A stretch of DNA of 64,000 nucleotides from Atopsyche davidsoni (taxonomy: Eukaryota; Arthropoda; Insecta; Trichoptera; Hydrobiosidae). The position numbers and the translations under genes are program-made. The notes beneath the pieces were generated by a model, which was not told where the DNA came from, did no database searches, and saw only the letters and a program-made list of their open reading frames with translations. Positions within the stretch are counted from its first letter, which is position 1; each line of letters begins with the position of its first letter. Location: positions 13,518,501 to 13,582,500 of the forward strand of contig JAILWY010000027.1 of assembly GCA_022113835.1 (NCBI GenBank). The letters run 5' to 3'. Shown here one piece after another: positions 35,791-47,700 of this stretch.

Positions 35791-37880
35791 GCAGTGGTTC
35801 CCGATTATTCTGTAGTGAGCTGTGAAATGCATTTGAGCCGCCAATCAGGTCACTTTATAACAAGAAAAGATTTCATTCAGTAAAATCAAAACGAATCACT
35901 ATATTTGTGAAGGCAGTTTATATTAAATTGTCGTGAAAGGTAGTTTTCTGAACTATTAAATACTCTTTTGTGATTATTGTGAGCCAGGTTTAATGTTAGC
36001 GTTACAAAACAACAAGTAAAACAATAAAGCTAGACTAAACCGATTACAATAGTTTTCGTGTTTGGAAATTTTGTCAGGTTGAACTGTATGAATATAATTT
36101 ATTTGAGAAAAACTAGGCAACATTTGGTATTCAACACAGTTAGTATATATAATAATATATAATATGACATTAACCTGTATAGTTTGTATTTGTCTATTAG
36201 ATGTTTGATAATTAATTATCGTTAAACATAGATAATCGGCATATATCTTCCACAAATTTAGATTGAGATTCAAATGAAAAGAATGTACCATCGAGTCGCA
36301 GTAGAACAGCTGCAGTACAGTCGCTAATAGGATAATAAATAGCACTGTCATTAGTGATCGTGTTAGAGATTTTATACCTCATGGCGTAACAAGTGGCGCT
36401 GTCCTGTTCTACAAATGAAGAAGGCACGGCGCGGAGGCAGTTAGCTAGTTCAGTAAGGGAGGTTTGTTTGTAATTGTGATTACTATACGTAGATAAATAG
36501 CATAATAGTTATATTCTCCTTTTAATGATGATTTAATCAAATTTTGACAACGCAACCGATGAAGTATAATCTTTAGTTTATATTTATAGAGAAAATGATT
36601 AATATTCATGGAATTTCGTCTCGGATATCAAATTATATTTTGATAATTATTTTTAGTTATATTTGATTTGATAAAATTAGAAATTGTAACATAAGTATAT
36701 AATTATTAGCAAAATATAAAATATTCAAAATCACAAAAAAACATGACCTGAATAAAATTATTTTTGGAATTCTCCAGACTTTATTTTGAATTTATTTTAT
36801 TAATAACACTTACATATTTTTGAAAAATACTCCTTCATGTATGTGACAACTATTTAACTATTTTTCTTTATTTCAGGTGAGTGAAAATACTCGAGTGAAA
36901 TTGATACGATGTATCGTTTTTGAGTAAATTATATTTTTTCTAAATAGCATTAAAAACATTAAAATTATGCAGCATACAATTTTGTTCAAAAGACATGGCT
37001 TATAGAGCACACAGAGGTGTGTTAAAGGTCTTTAAAATAGATGAAGCACTTTGGTCCTATATTCTACAATTAACAAATCATATCTAACTTGATTTTTATC
37101 GAGTACAATCGCGTATATATGTTTTATAGTAGCCATTCGTTCTCTATTTATTATCGGTATTCTCTCATAAAGCTATTACGCATTAGAGGGTGTCCCGCAT
37201 GCTACCTGAAGATAAACCCCAGCGCGGTTTCCCGGCCATCTCTCGTGTGCGAGTGTCACGGTGTTCTATTCAGTTGGAAACAAGCGACGGGGCGTTAGTG
37301 CTTATGTTCAGGTTGTCCTCGAGGAATATTTTCTAACACCTCCAGTAAAAGCGCAATCAAAAATCGATGGCTGTAGAGACCTGATTCGATAAGTCGTTTC
37401 AAAATCCGTCATTTAATACAAAAACGTTGAAAAATCATGACATCAGATGTATCATCGGATTTTTTATATATGAAGTTCAATACGTAGTTTAATTTTAAAT
37501 TTGTTTAAGGAGACGACCAAGGTTTACCCGTCGGTTATGGTAATTTTTAAATACTTTTATATTACTAACATATTTGTTTAAGTACTAGGTTTAAAGTGAC
37601 TTTGGATTTGTTAGCGTACAGTTTCCGATAAAATCAAGATTTATTTATCAAAATATATCATTTTCACGAATATTTTATTTTATTTTAAGTCTTGCACATA
37701 TGCAAATGCAATATTTTTTAAAATAATACGCGATCTCGTCTATTTTGTATAATTTAGTAGCTGAAGTATAATATATTACGGCTGTGGACAAGATAAATTG
37801 ATCATTTTGACTGTTTGTAAGAATTCAAAATGTTTTGAGCGTATGAACTTGTAAACATGTTCTTCTTTATTCTTAAACCA
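35791..37880. other. AT-rich non-coding DNA
   Basis: A GC-rich patch lies at about 37190-37290 and a mildly GC patch at 36395-36450. No gene is recognised; the 125-codon minus-strand frame at 35974-36351 is AT-driven with no domain. Confidence 0.55.
36851..36882 (+). other. Candidate recursive splice site
   Basis: TTTAACTATTTTTC, then TTTATTTCAG, ends at 36876 and GTGAGTG follows at 36877-36883. The pyrimidine tract and the fused donor are both strong, and TTTAAC can serve as branch point. It lies 13.6 kb downstream of the plus-strand site at 23230. No clear downstream exon donor was found. Confidence 0.45.
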
Positions 37881-37915
37881 TATAAAAAACCACAAGAGCC
37901 CCATAAAGCCAGTGC
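37881..37915 (+). promoter_or_regulatory. TATA box with initiator at 30 bp
   Basis: TATAAAA at 37881-37887 is followed by CCAGT at 37909-37913, whose A (37911) lies 30 bp from the first T, the usual arthropod TATA-to-initiator spacing. An ATG in TCACGATGTCC begins 29 bases further on. Such combinations also arise by chance in AT-rich DNA. Confidence 0.25.
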
Positions 37916-37939
37916 TAGCTCAACTCAGACGCAGTCACG

Positions 37940-37999
37940 ATGTCCATGTACTTGTCGCCCAATCTCTGCAAAAGCCACGGTGGCCGTGTGCTAGATTAA
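37940..37999 (+). CDS. 19-codon short ORF behind the TATA-initiator pair
   Basis: The frame reads MSMYLSPNLCKSHGGRVLD-stop in a GC patch (37900-38120). It is listed only because it starts 29 bases after a well-spaced TATA/initiator pair. It has no signal peptide or known motif and could be an upstream ORF, a first-exon fragment or chance. Confidence 0.12.
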   Translation: MSMYLSPNLCKSHGGRVLD

Positions 38000-39235
38000 A
38001 CCATACCGACCCCTCATTGTCGGTGCGCGTCGAGTTGACACATCTTGTCACGACCGCAGAATCAATGTTTAAAACTAAGAAATATAGTCCACTAGTTTGT
38101 GACAACCCTGCTGAGACTCGTGTGGGGATTGTAATTGTTCATTAATGTTTACGAAATTTGGCGAAATCGTAAATCAATCCAGACGAAACCTATCGACCGC
38201 TTAAGCCTTCGATAACGAGAAGAATATTTAGCGGCCGTTGTCAGCAAAAACGATAATCAAACTGTCAAAAAGAGTCTGACGTTTCTTCTGTAAGTCTAAA
38301 AAGTTTTCACTATTGTTGTGTAAAAACAAAGTACTGCCATAACCGTTTGACGTTATTTGTAGTCAACAAATAACGTCAAACAGAACAACAAAAACAGAAC
38401 AACTTCCGCAGGAGAGTATTGCTACTCTCCTTACTTTTCCAGGACGCTTAATAATCGATAAAAGATCGAAGTAAGTGCAAACTGACTCGATGCTAATTTT
38501 TTTAAATCTCTATGTCAAAATACTTAAAAATATCTGTAGTATGTGAAACAATCTATCATAACAATCTTGGAACAAGGAAAACGCTTGTTGTGGTATAGTT
38601 TTTAATCACGTCCTTATGGATTTTCAATGTACATGCTGATACTTCTTTAATTTGTATGTACGATAAAGTAAGAATTATTTATATATGAACTGTAACGGAC
38701 TGCTGGCCGTCCCAGTCGCGAGGGCTGCCGGTGTTCCGCTTGAAGTAGTGCGAAAATTACAATCGGAGCACGCACGCGACGGCAATTGATTGGTATGCGC
38801 TTTATTAAGTGGCATGCTTCCGTGACTGGCGCGCTTGTTTGTGCCTCCTGATTACTACCTGTCATTCAAAGGGACCGTTTATTGGTTTTATTGATATTAA
38901 TTATACATTCGAGAACAATATGATTTAATCATGTTTACCATCTGTTAATTGAAATGTATGAAACGTTCCTGTTAAAATAAAAAATAGTAAATAATTTTTT
39001 ATAAGTTAAGTTAATAAAATAAGTTTTATTTTTAAATTTTATTTTTATTTTTAAATCAGCCTATCAGGGCGATTTTTGCCTCCGTGCTACCGTGAAATAT
39101 TTTTTTTTGCAATTGAAACTTATTTTATAACACAGTAAGTAATATATAGTATAGTCGTGAAATAATGATTGAAATACTTGTACGTATCTTTTAAAAAAAA
39201 ACCTATATATTAAGTACAGTGAGGGATAATTAGGG
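38000..39235. other. AT-rich non-coding DNA with GC patches
   Basis: The GC patch from 37900 continues to about 38120; another lies at 38695-38850. No gene is recognised. A perfect hairpin is listed separately. Confidence 0.5.
38345..38381. other. Perfect 16-bp hairpin
   Basis: GTTTGACGTTATTTGT (38345-38360) and ACAAATAACGTCAAAC (38366-38381) are perfect inverted repeats around a 5-base loop, AGTCA. The flanking AACAAC/AACAGAACAAC is not symmetrical. It could be a mini-foldback, a dimeric factor site (each half contains GACGTTA) or a structured RNA. Confidence 0.6.
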
Positions 39236-39391
39236 TGCATACACAAGCTGCAATACTACCGAAAACCAAACGGTCTGCTAGCCAATAAGGTTTTATTTGA
39301 CGTTGTTTTTATTCAAAAAATACCTAAAATAGGAGGTTTATGTTGGCTAATTACCGTTCAGTTGTCGGTTGTAAAGCAGCGTGTGTAAGCA
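39236..39391. mobile_element. Foldback element B2, related to B1
   Basis: The left arm (from TGCATACACAAGCTGC, to about 39294) and right arm (about 39334 to GCAGCGTGTGTAAGC) are imperfect inverted repeats of about 54 bp around a 40-bp loop. They share GCATACACA/GCTTACACA ends and an inner GCTAGCCAATA-type motif with element B1. It has no open frame and is read as a non-autonomous DNA transposon. Confidence 0.65.
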
Positions 39392-41455
39392 GATTTATAT
39401 TTCCTTCAAATTAGCGACACGCGAATGCATTCGAGGTATCGAGTAGAGTCGCATCTCCTTCGAGAGGCCTTGCAGCCCGCACTTCCTGAGGCAAGAGGAA
39501 ACGCTCGACGAAAAAGTCGTCACCGGTGATTCATCTCCATCACGAGAGTGCCGTTAGCCGGCCGGGAACCGCGCGTCTAGTATGTAAAGTCATTAAAGTA
39601 TCTTATTGGTGCCGGACAACCGGGACCGCGGCCCACGCCGAGCCGGAGGAAACCAATCTAGGCGAGAGCGATTTCATTCTGATTCCGGGCAGCTTCAGAA
39701 TCGCACTCTAGGAATGTTAGCAAACGAACGATTCGTGCACAAAATAAGAAATATGTTTAACATCAATATTTTGAAGAAGTCAATCTGATAAAATAATATT
39801 TTAAGCTACCCGACGTAGACACCACCCATTCACCACTGAGACGGCGTGCAATAGTTTAGTTTTTCGCACGTTTCAAACTTCACGCAGCAAAATTTTAAAG
39901 GAAATAATTAATTTACTAAGAAAAGTCATGTTTTAAAGAGGTAAATATTGAAGAATTTCTTAAGAAGCTTTTTTACTTCTTTCGTGGATTTATTGAGAAT
40001 TATATGGACATGAACATTTAGATGTGATAAACTTTTTCGTCCCTCATTATATTTGATAAATGTGATAAAAACAAAACTATAACACTATTTGAAAGACTAA
40101 ATGAAAAAGGATTAAGAATGATCACAAAGATTAAATGAATCAGATAATCTAGGCCACAAAATACGGCAGTTATAAGCAACTGAGCTGATTTTACGTAAAA
40201 TGAGAGATGCGCTATCTCCAGACGGGGAGCTATCGGCGTGGTCTACTCGGCACGAGGTCTCGGTGGCTGCGACGCGTGCAGGCGCCCGGGGCGCGGTCTG
40301 CTCCATTGACACAATGGTGCGCCGGGGAGGTCGGCGATGCCGCACTGCTGCGATTACGTTGGCGTTATTATTATGTTCAGCTTTGTGTTCGATATCTTAT
40401 ATATCAGCTTGCCGATCCGTCGATAAATAAGGAGCTTTAAGCGATAATACTTTAGGGGTTTCGCACCCGCACTGGGATTTAAGAACTTTTCGTCAGTCCT
40501 TCCGACATCTCGTGACACCGGCCTCGGGTCCGGGGTCCCAGTTATGGCAGGTAATCAGCCTGGTTCTATGTTTAGTTTAAAATATTAAATTTAATTCTTA
40601 ACAGTTATCATAGATATACTATACAATTTAAAACGAATTTTTGCCGATAGTAACAATAGGTGCAGACATTTAGACATAAGTCTAATATTTGATACATCGT
40701 TTACAACGCAAAGGCGAACCTAGCAGGTTACGGCCCATCGTATTCTTCACTGCTCTGTCTGTAAATCTTTAAGTAATTTTAATACTCTCTGTAACGGATG
40801 CCGTATAATTAAATGTAGTAATAAACTACATTTATATAATTAACTGTAAAAAAATAATACTTTGACTCAAAAATACAAAATACCCAGTACCTTCGAATGC
40901 TGTAATAAGCTAATAATATATGTTATATTACAATGATAAAATATTTTCCTTATAGAGATATAAAGCTGTAAATATCAATAATTCTGAAATAGCGCAAGCT
41001 TAATGTTTAGAGCTCGCAGTTAAATTGTAATGTAGTATATTCGAGTTCATTGGAACAGCGCACTAGGCAAGAAACAGCATTCTGCTAACATTGAGTTGTC
41101 AATTTGAGTTAGCAATTAGAGCAGCACGTAAATGATAAGCGTTTAATAATACAATTTAAAAGAAGTATTATGAAATTAAATGCGCTTATTAAAATGTCAC
41201 ATTAATTAAAATTATATTAATTTTATAAAAACTCCTAAAATTAATTCAAATAACGCATTCAAATCAAAGTAACTATATTTAATTACGGAAAAACTAATAA
41301 ACGAAAACTAGTACTTCTAATAAAAAAAAAAAAAATGAAAACTTCTAAAGTTTAAAGAAAGTTCGAAAAACTAATAAATGAAAACTTCAGTATCCTAATT
41401 TGTTTTATGCTGTTCAGACAATAAGGTTCAAATGTATTCGTAAGATTTTAAACAT
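39392..41455. other. AT-rich non-coding DNA with GC patches
   Basis: GC patches lie at about 39420-39690, 40200-40360 and 40460-40560. A 21-base string, AAAAACTAATAAACGAAAAC, is nearly repeated at 41289 and 41369. No gene is recognised. Confidence 0.5.
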
Positions 41456-41456
41456 G

Positions 41457-41485
41457 CACGCACACACACACAAATACACAAGAAA

Positions 41486-41578
<93 letters not shown>

Positions 41579-41585
41579 TATATCT
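41457..41585. repeat. Compound (CA)n(TA)n-GTGTG-(TA)n microsatellite
   Basis: (CA)n with interruptions leads into (TA)n, then GTGTG, then a second (TA)n. The CACACA...TATATA...GTGTG order makes the block largely self-complementary. Confidence 0.93.
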
Positions 41586-43616
41586 CGCCCGAGGTGCTGC
41601 GGTGGGTGTCGGCCCACTGACCGCCCGGCCTGGCTGGCTGTGTGGGAACCTCGAAATAGGCCGCCGCCAACTACTGTTCGTTTACCGAGCTATTAACGAA
41701 TCATTATTCAAACATTATAATACAAGAAATGATCAATAACCGGACATCCCGGTACCTGCCCGGAGGTCAATTCTCCGATGTGATTCACGCAGGATGAAAT
41801 AGTTGGCTGTGGGTAATTTTCTTTTGTAAAATCAGATAGAAGAAATTTTACTACTAAAAGGTTAATTTGTGGAACAATATTTTATTAAAATTATTTTTTT
41901 TTGAGTAAATTACACATTGTTACGATGCAACATTCAATAAACAAAGATTGAATTCAACGATTCTTGTAATAAATAAATAAAAAAGTATTGCCATTTTTTG
42001 TAAACTTGAGGTAGTAAATTAGGTTATATAAATCGATTTGATTTTTAACTACGGAAGGTTCCTTTTAATAAGGCGATTATGTTTTTAGGAGAAAACTCAA
42101 TCGATAGAAACTAGTCTAATTTTTGCAGCGAGAGCAGAGTTCCGAGTCGTGGGAGTTTCAGAATAAAAACTCGGTTTGTAACAGTAATCCAAAATCACTA
42201 ATACTGCAATTTCCTTCCAAAAACGGGTTCGCCTTACTTGGATGGAAGGAAATCATGTCGCCCGAGAGCGGATCCGTGCAGTCGAGATTTGCATGTGAAG
42301 CGGCGCCGCGCGGCTCACCGATGGCCGGCAGGAAACATAGGGCGCTTTTTTCTAACGAGACGGCGAGGATAGTTTCCCTGGAGGTCCATGCCGGTGTGCT
42401 GGCACCTCCGCGTGTCACTGTACGCGGCAGATGAATTTGAAGTACTAACACGAGAGAAGCGGGGACCCACAGTTTTGTGTGATTAATTGAGTATTGAAAA
42501 TTATTGTAATAGATTTCGGTATTTATATATGAAAATTAAAAATGATAATACGTTTTACAATTGAAAATGATATCTGCCGAGATAAAAAAAAGCCCCAAGC
42601 ATGTAAGTTCTTAAAATTAATTTTCTTACAAAGTGGTTAACAATTATGAATAACCTGGCTACATTTTTATTAAACAATGATGAAGATCGCGAACTTGCAT
42701 GTAATAGTATGAACAACGTTTTAGGATTTTTTTGGAGTCAAATTAATAAAAAACTCATATGGATTGCTAGAAAATATCACCATAGTAAACAGATTGATTC
42801 CTTAAATTGAGTAGAATATTACCGCCGTATGGAAAGTTTTTACATCCCGCGTCAGTGTCCTCGAGGAGGATGCTCCGCTCTCGGGCTCTGCAACATTACC
42901 TTTGTTTTCTGTTGTGTTAATTGTGGTATAATGGACCAAAACAGATCAATATGCATGTCCAGTGTTTGAATTTTCCGGATATTTCTGAGAATACTGCAGC
43001 CGGAACGCGTGGCAGCGACACTCCCCCCTGACGGTTTCCGACGCTCATTAACATTAAAATATAATAGCATTTGAGCTGATAAAACCAATTAAAAGAATTA
43101 ACTATATATTTTTAAAAGAATTTTAATAATTTTATCGACCCAACGAAAAGTAAAATATAACAGTTCCGCAAAACACTTATGACATGGGCTATATTGAACA
43201 TGTCTACAGTTCACTGAACAATTTACCATGAACTATAAGTAGGACAATATTTTAAAAACTCGAATATTTGTACGGTATATTACTTTCGTTTTAAATCTCT
43301 TCAGCTTAAAAGTTACAGCAGTAAATCATCGCAAGGAATTTCGTATAAATAATACAACAGTAAAACAAGACACTCAGTAAGGAGTGCTGCCTTGTTCCCA
43401 CAGGCTAATTCCTCTGAGGTTAGGTAGGAAACAGAAAATAGATTAGAATACAAACAAATTATTCGCCGACGTCACTGGAGCCAGCCGATCGCCGCACTTT
43501 ATGAGGCGTTCTGAAACGTCACACGCGAGCAGGTTGTACAGTGACGTGCGCGGGGCGGCTCCCTGGGCACCACTCCGCATTCAGTCATGCTCTGCGCATC
43601 ACTGATACTTCTAAAC
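41586..43616. other. AT-rich non-coding DNA with GC patches
   Basis: GC patches lie at about 41586-41680, 41745-41810, 42240-42480, 42845-42900, 43000-43050 and 43465-43600. A 103-codon plus-strand frame crosses 42123-42434 without a recognisable domain; the opposite strand is also open there, so it is not called. Confidence 0.5.
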
Positions 43617-44065
43617 CAGAAGTCCCAAAACCTTTTGTCTCGTCGACTCCTTGTCTAGTTTTTCTGTTTTTCGTAGACCCCTGGCTTGCTAATATTGAAT
43701 CTAGTTGGAATTTTTACAAATTCATCAACTTCAAACATATTTTTGACATCTGATATAGAACAACTCATTTTCATAGGGTTTACTGTACAGTGGATTTAAA
43801 AACAAAAAAGTTAAAATACATGTTAAGTTAATTGTACCTTTATTAATTAAAAACACACAAAATGCAAATATAGTAACATTCACTAAAAACATGTGACATT
43901 TACGGAATGCCTAAATTTTAGTGAAGACCTGCTTAGATGGGATCCACTCTCGTAGACTCCCATTAACAGTTCATGCACCCCCAATTTAATTTTTCGCTGT
44001 CATCGACCCCTTGCAGGGCGGAATCGACTCTTGGGGGTCGATATTGATCACTTAGGGAACCTATG
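43617..44065. mobile_element. hAT-like non-autonomous element
   Basis: The left end reads CAGAAGTCCCAAAACCTTTTG, then TCGTCGACTCCTTG. The right end, reverse-complemented, reads CATAGGTTCCCTAAGTGATC, then ATCGACCCCC. The CAG-GGTTCCCAA-type terminus followed by inward-facing GACCCC(T/C) blocks (CGTAGACCCC, ATCGACCCCTTG, GGGGGTCGAT) is typical of hAT miniature elements. Flanking octamers TTCTAAAC and CTTTAGAC match at 5 of 8 positions with only transitions, compatible with a decayed 8-bp target duplication. No transposase frame is present. Confidence 0.5.
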
Positions 44066-44069
44066 CTTT

Positions 44070-44113
44070 AGACTCTAAACTTTAGAGTCTAAAAGAGTCT
44101 AAACTAAAGACTC
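44070..44113. other. Palindromic AGACTCTAAA repeats
   Basis: AGACTCTAAA-C-TTTAGAGTCT is a perfect 21-base palindrome (44070-44090), followed by AGAGTCT and AGACTCT facing each other. It lies just outside the hAT-like right end. Confidence 0.6.
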
Positions 44114-44627
44114 TAAACGAACGAAGGGACAGTCGCCCGAACTGCAGGTTTTTATGAGTAGATATATAAGACTTATGATAGGCTCGGTAGAATATTTTAC
44201 GCAATAAATGCACATTAACGAAGAGTATATCCTAGTTTTTTCATTATTAGTTGGTGTGGCTGTCGTGCTAGTGATGAGTGCCGCGCGGTGCTGGGGGCGG
44301 CCTGTAAAGACTATCGATGGGAAAAAAACTGACAGTAAAATACTCCAATAAACATATACTTGCATATTTACAAAAAAATGGTCGACAATATCATTGCATT
44401 GTTAAATAGTGAAAATTGTGCTTAGTTTAGCTAATTAAGAGTTCTTTGAAGAAGAAAATGACTTCTTATTTGGATAAACGTATTAAAGGGAAAAAAAGTT
44501 TACATTACAATTGTATATAAATGTGATGAGTTCGATAGCATAAAATAATTATTTGAATTATATGTGGTTTATACAGAGGAAGTTGATGTCAGATTTTGAA
44601 ATAAGGAAATAATATAAAATAAATGGA
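44114..44627. other. AT-rich non-coding DNA
   Basis: A small GC patch lies at about 44265-44305. Nothing else is recognised. Confidence 0.55.
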
Positions 44628-44760
44628 TTTTATATTTTTGTCAGCAAGAACTAAGTGGAATCCTATTATAATATTTAAGTAAAAAACTAATATACCTGTG
44701 CCCGAGGATGCCAACTAAGCTTATTTACGAAACTAGTAGCTTCAAACAAAAACAATTTAG
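44628..44760 (-). repeat. Snapback-family repeat, diverged fragment
   Basis: TATATTTTTGTCAGCAAGAAC, GTGGAATCC, AATATTTAAGTAAAA and GGATGCCAACTAAGC follow the family order from tail to inner arm with heavy decay. Confidence 0.45.
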
Positions 44761-47700
44761 AATAACAATAGCCATTTTTTTACTGATATAACTATATTAA
44801 TAGAAAAATATATATAAATACATATTCAAGTCTATAATTAATGGGTCTTGGTGTATTGAATCAATTTTAAACAAAAATATCTATCAACCATAGCTTACGC
44901 TAAAAACAATAAAACAACCACCCGATATAGCATGATTGACCGTTTATGGTTGATAATGATAATTGGAATAAAAATCACTCACGAAGTAAATATTAACGGT
45001 GAAGAGCGCGTCGATCATCCTGCAAACTATGAAGATTGTGTAAAAATCAACATTAATCATCCCAGAAAGAAATTTGAGAAATTGTAGGAATTAAACGTAA
45101 ATGTTATTTGATGTTCAGAACAGACGAAATTATTATACACGCAGGCATTTTACCCTAAACGATCGTTTATCGTAAATAATCGTCCCAGTCACGACTTTTT
45201 GCAATCGGAAATTAATAAGCCATTCAAAATACGACCGCTATATTTTAAAATCGTTTGAGATTTGGTGCATTTGGCCGCAAGTAATGTCTTGATCCGTCTG
45301 CCCTCTGTGGGATTTCTTTTATTTGAAGGCCCACGCGTAAATCACGCTAAATTGAAAACAATTTCAAGTTAAATGGCAATGAACAGTTACGGCGCTGCGA
45401 TACGCTGGCCCGCTGACCGGCGCCGCCTCCAAAGGTGAAAAGTGAAGCAACGCACCGAGAGAAGATCGACCCGCGCCGCCGCTTGTCGCCATTATACGCA
45501 ACCGCTTGCGATGCATGCAGGTAATTATAACTACATAAACAAAGTACTTGAACTGTTTATTTGAATGCTAGGTTGACAGGCAGAGAGGGCACGAAAAGGC
45601 TCGTTCTTGGACGCATTACGCAAGTTGGTATCCTTTGATTATTACTACATTATAAATTAAAAAAAAAAAACAATTTGAAAAGACATATAATGAAATGTCT
45701 CGCGTGCTTAAGTATGTTAAGCATGCACCTTTATATATTTTATGATGTAATCAAACGTCCATATGAAAAAAACATCAGCGCATTCTTCTCAAGGAAACAA
45801 TGCGTCATAAATCTAGCTCGGTACTTATGCTTAAAGGGTTCTTTATTTAACGCAGGGTTATTGCTTAGTACAAATCATAACAATAATGAAGATAGGCTGT
45901 AAGGGTACGTCGAATGGACGGCCGTTCTGTCTGTATTGTTTACTGCTATTAGCCATACTTGTCTTTTGCCTGCGGTGCTAACCGGGGGTCAACACTATGG
46001 TGCATTCATCAACGAATCCAATTTATTACAAAGGATAGAAGACCTGTATCGAATAACAGTCTGCTGCCAGCTAACGCATCCTAGGCGAGCGTCCGCTAGG
46101 CGGCACCGACGGCTGCTCCCCGCCGACCGTAAATCATAATCAGTAGCTCGGGCCGTGGGATAACGGACACTGCGCATGTACGATGTATGCATTGCGGTAT
46201 TCATTACGCTGCTAAGGATAATATCATCAACAGAGAAACAGACATAGATCGAAAATTAAAATAACCAAAGAAGGCATACGGGTGCAGTTGGATTGCATCC
46301 GTGTGCCTTTCGTGATTTAGTACAAAGCGCGTAGGAAATACACCGTATATTTGCATGGTTTGTACTAAAAAAATATTCATTCAAAAATTGCAGTATTGCA
46401 AAATTCAAAACATCTACGTATCGAGTCGTTTCTATCCATTTATTTTATTGGGAAAATTCTAACTTAACCATGTCAAAAGAAAATTTACAATCTCTTTGGG
46501 ATTCATCAAATATCGCTCCAATAGATCCTGTAATATTCTGTGAAGGAAAGTTGATCAGGTATCCTATTAGCAAGAGAATGATGACAGATACTTTTGTCGT
46601 CGCTTTCTCTATTGTTTGGCGCTGACTGGCGATGAGATGGCGGCAGCGCCCGCAAGAGAGCAGATACATGTGCACAGCGGCGTTGGTGACCAGTCATTAC
46701 GACTCGGCCGTTATTTAGTGTACTTGAATGTTTCTACAAACGCTTATTGTCAATATTCGTTAAGTTTGATTGAATCTTTGCAAAAGTTGACTGGTGGTGA
46801 AGCATTTGCATTCGTTCACTTCCATGCTTATTCAAATTTAATTTATGAGATAAATCGAATTTATGACAAAAAAGGACATATTTATCGAATTGGATGTTTA
46901 AATTAATTTTGAAAAATTGACGTACGCATTCAAAGCAAAACAGCAACAACAAAAAAAAAAATTTAAACGTATACATATAAACACATGGAAATTACGTTTC
47001 ATGGTTATTGCTAAAGGGGCTTGAATGACAAATTTTCTAGCACCAAAATTAACCACACGCCGCTGAAATCGACTCGTGCTAAGTACCTTCGCTAGTCGAA
47101 ACATTTATCAAAATCAAAAAAAATCAATTAAAATAACTGCATAAGGAAACCACTTCGCAGGTATTCGGTTGTAATTGATTACAGATGTGTCATAACGCCA
47201 TATACTACGAAGATGGTTATTTCACTGCCAACGCACAATCGATTATATATTTTATAAACGCGTCGGGCCGGCTGCCGGTAGCGCCTGTCTGCTCCGCGAG
47301 GGCAGCTCTCTGACCTCAGTTTTTTGTTCACTGTAGAAAATTAGCATTTCACCTTAGCGCATACGGGCAAGAGAAACGGGCCGCGAGAGAACACTCAAAA
47401 GTCTTATATTATTCAACGATTGAGCTGTCGGGACAATTTTATGATGATTGTTTTTATACATTACACAATGCACTTTATAATTTCATTTATGTTAAATTTT
47501 ATTTATAGCCGCCCGGCCGCCTAGTCGGGGTGGCCCGCCAGTCGACCCGGCGGCTTTCCCGAGAGCGAGAGCCTGTAAGCTATTCGCTCCGAAATAATCT
47601 GAACATTCGTTTTTCATTTAGAGATAATAATTTCTTAACTGGTCTATGTTTGTATGAAAATAACTAAAAATATTTTTTAAATTTATTTATTGATAAGGCA

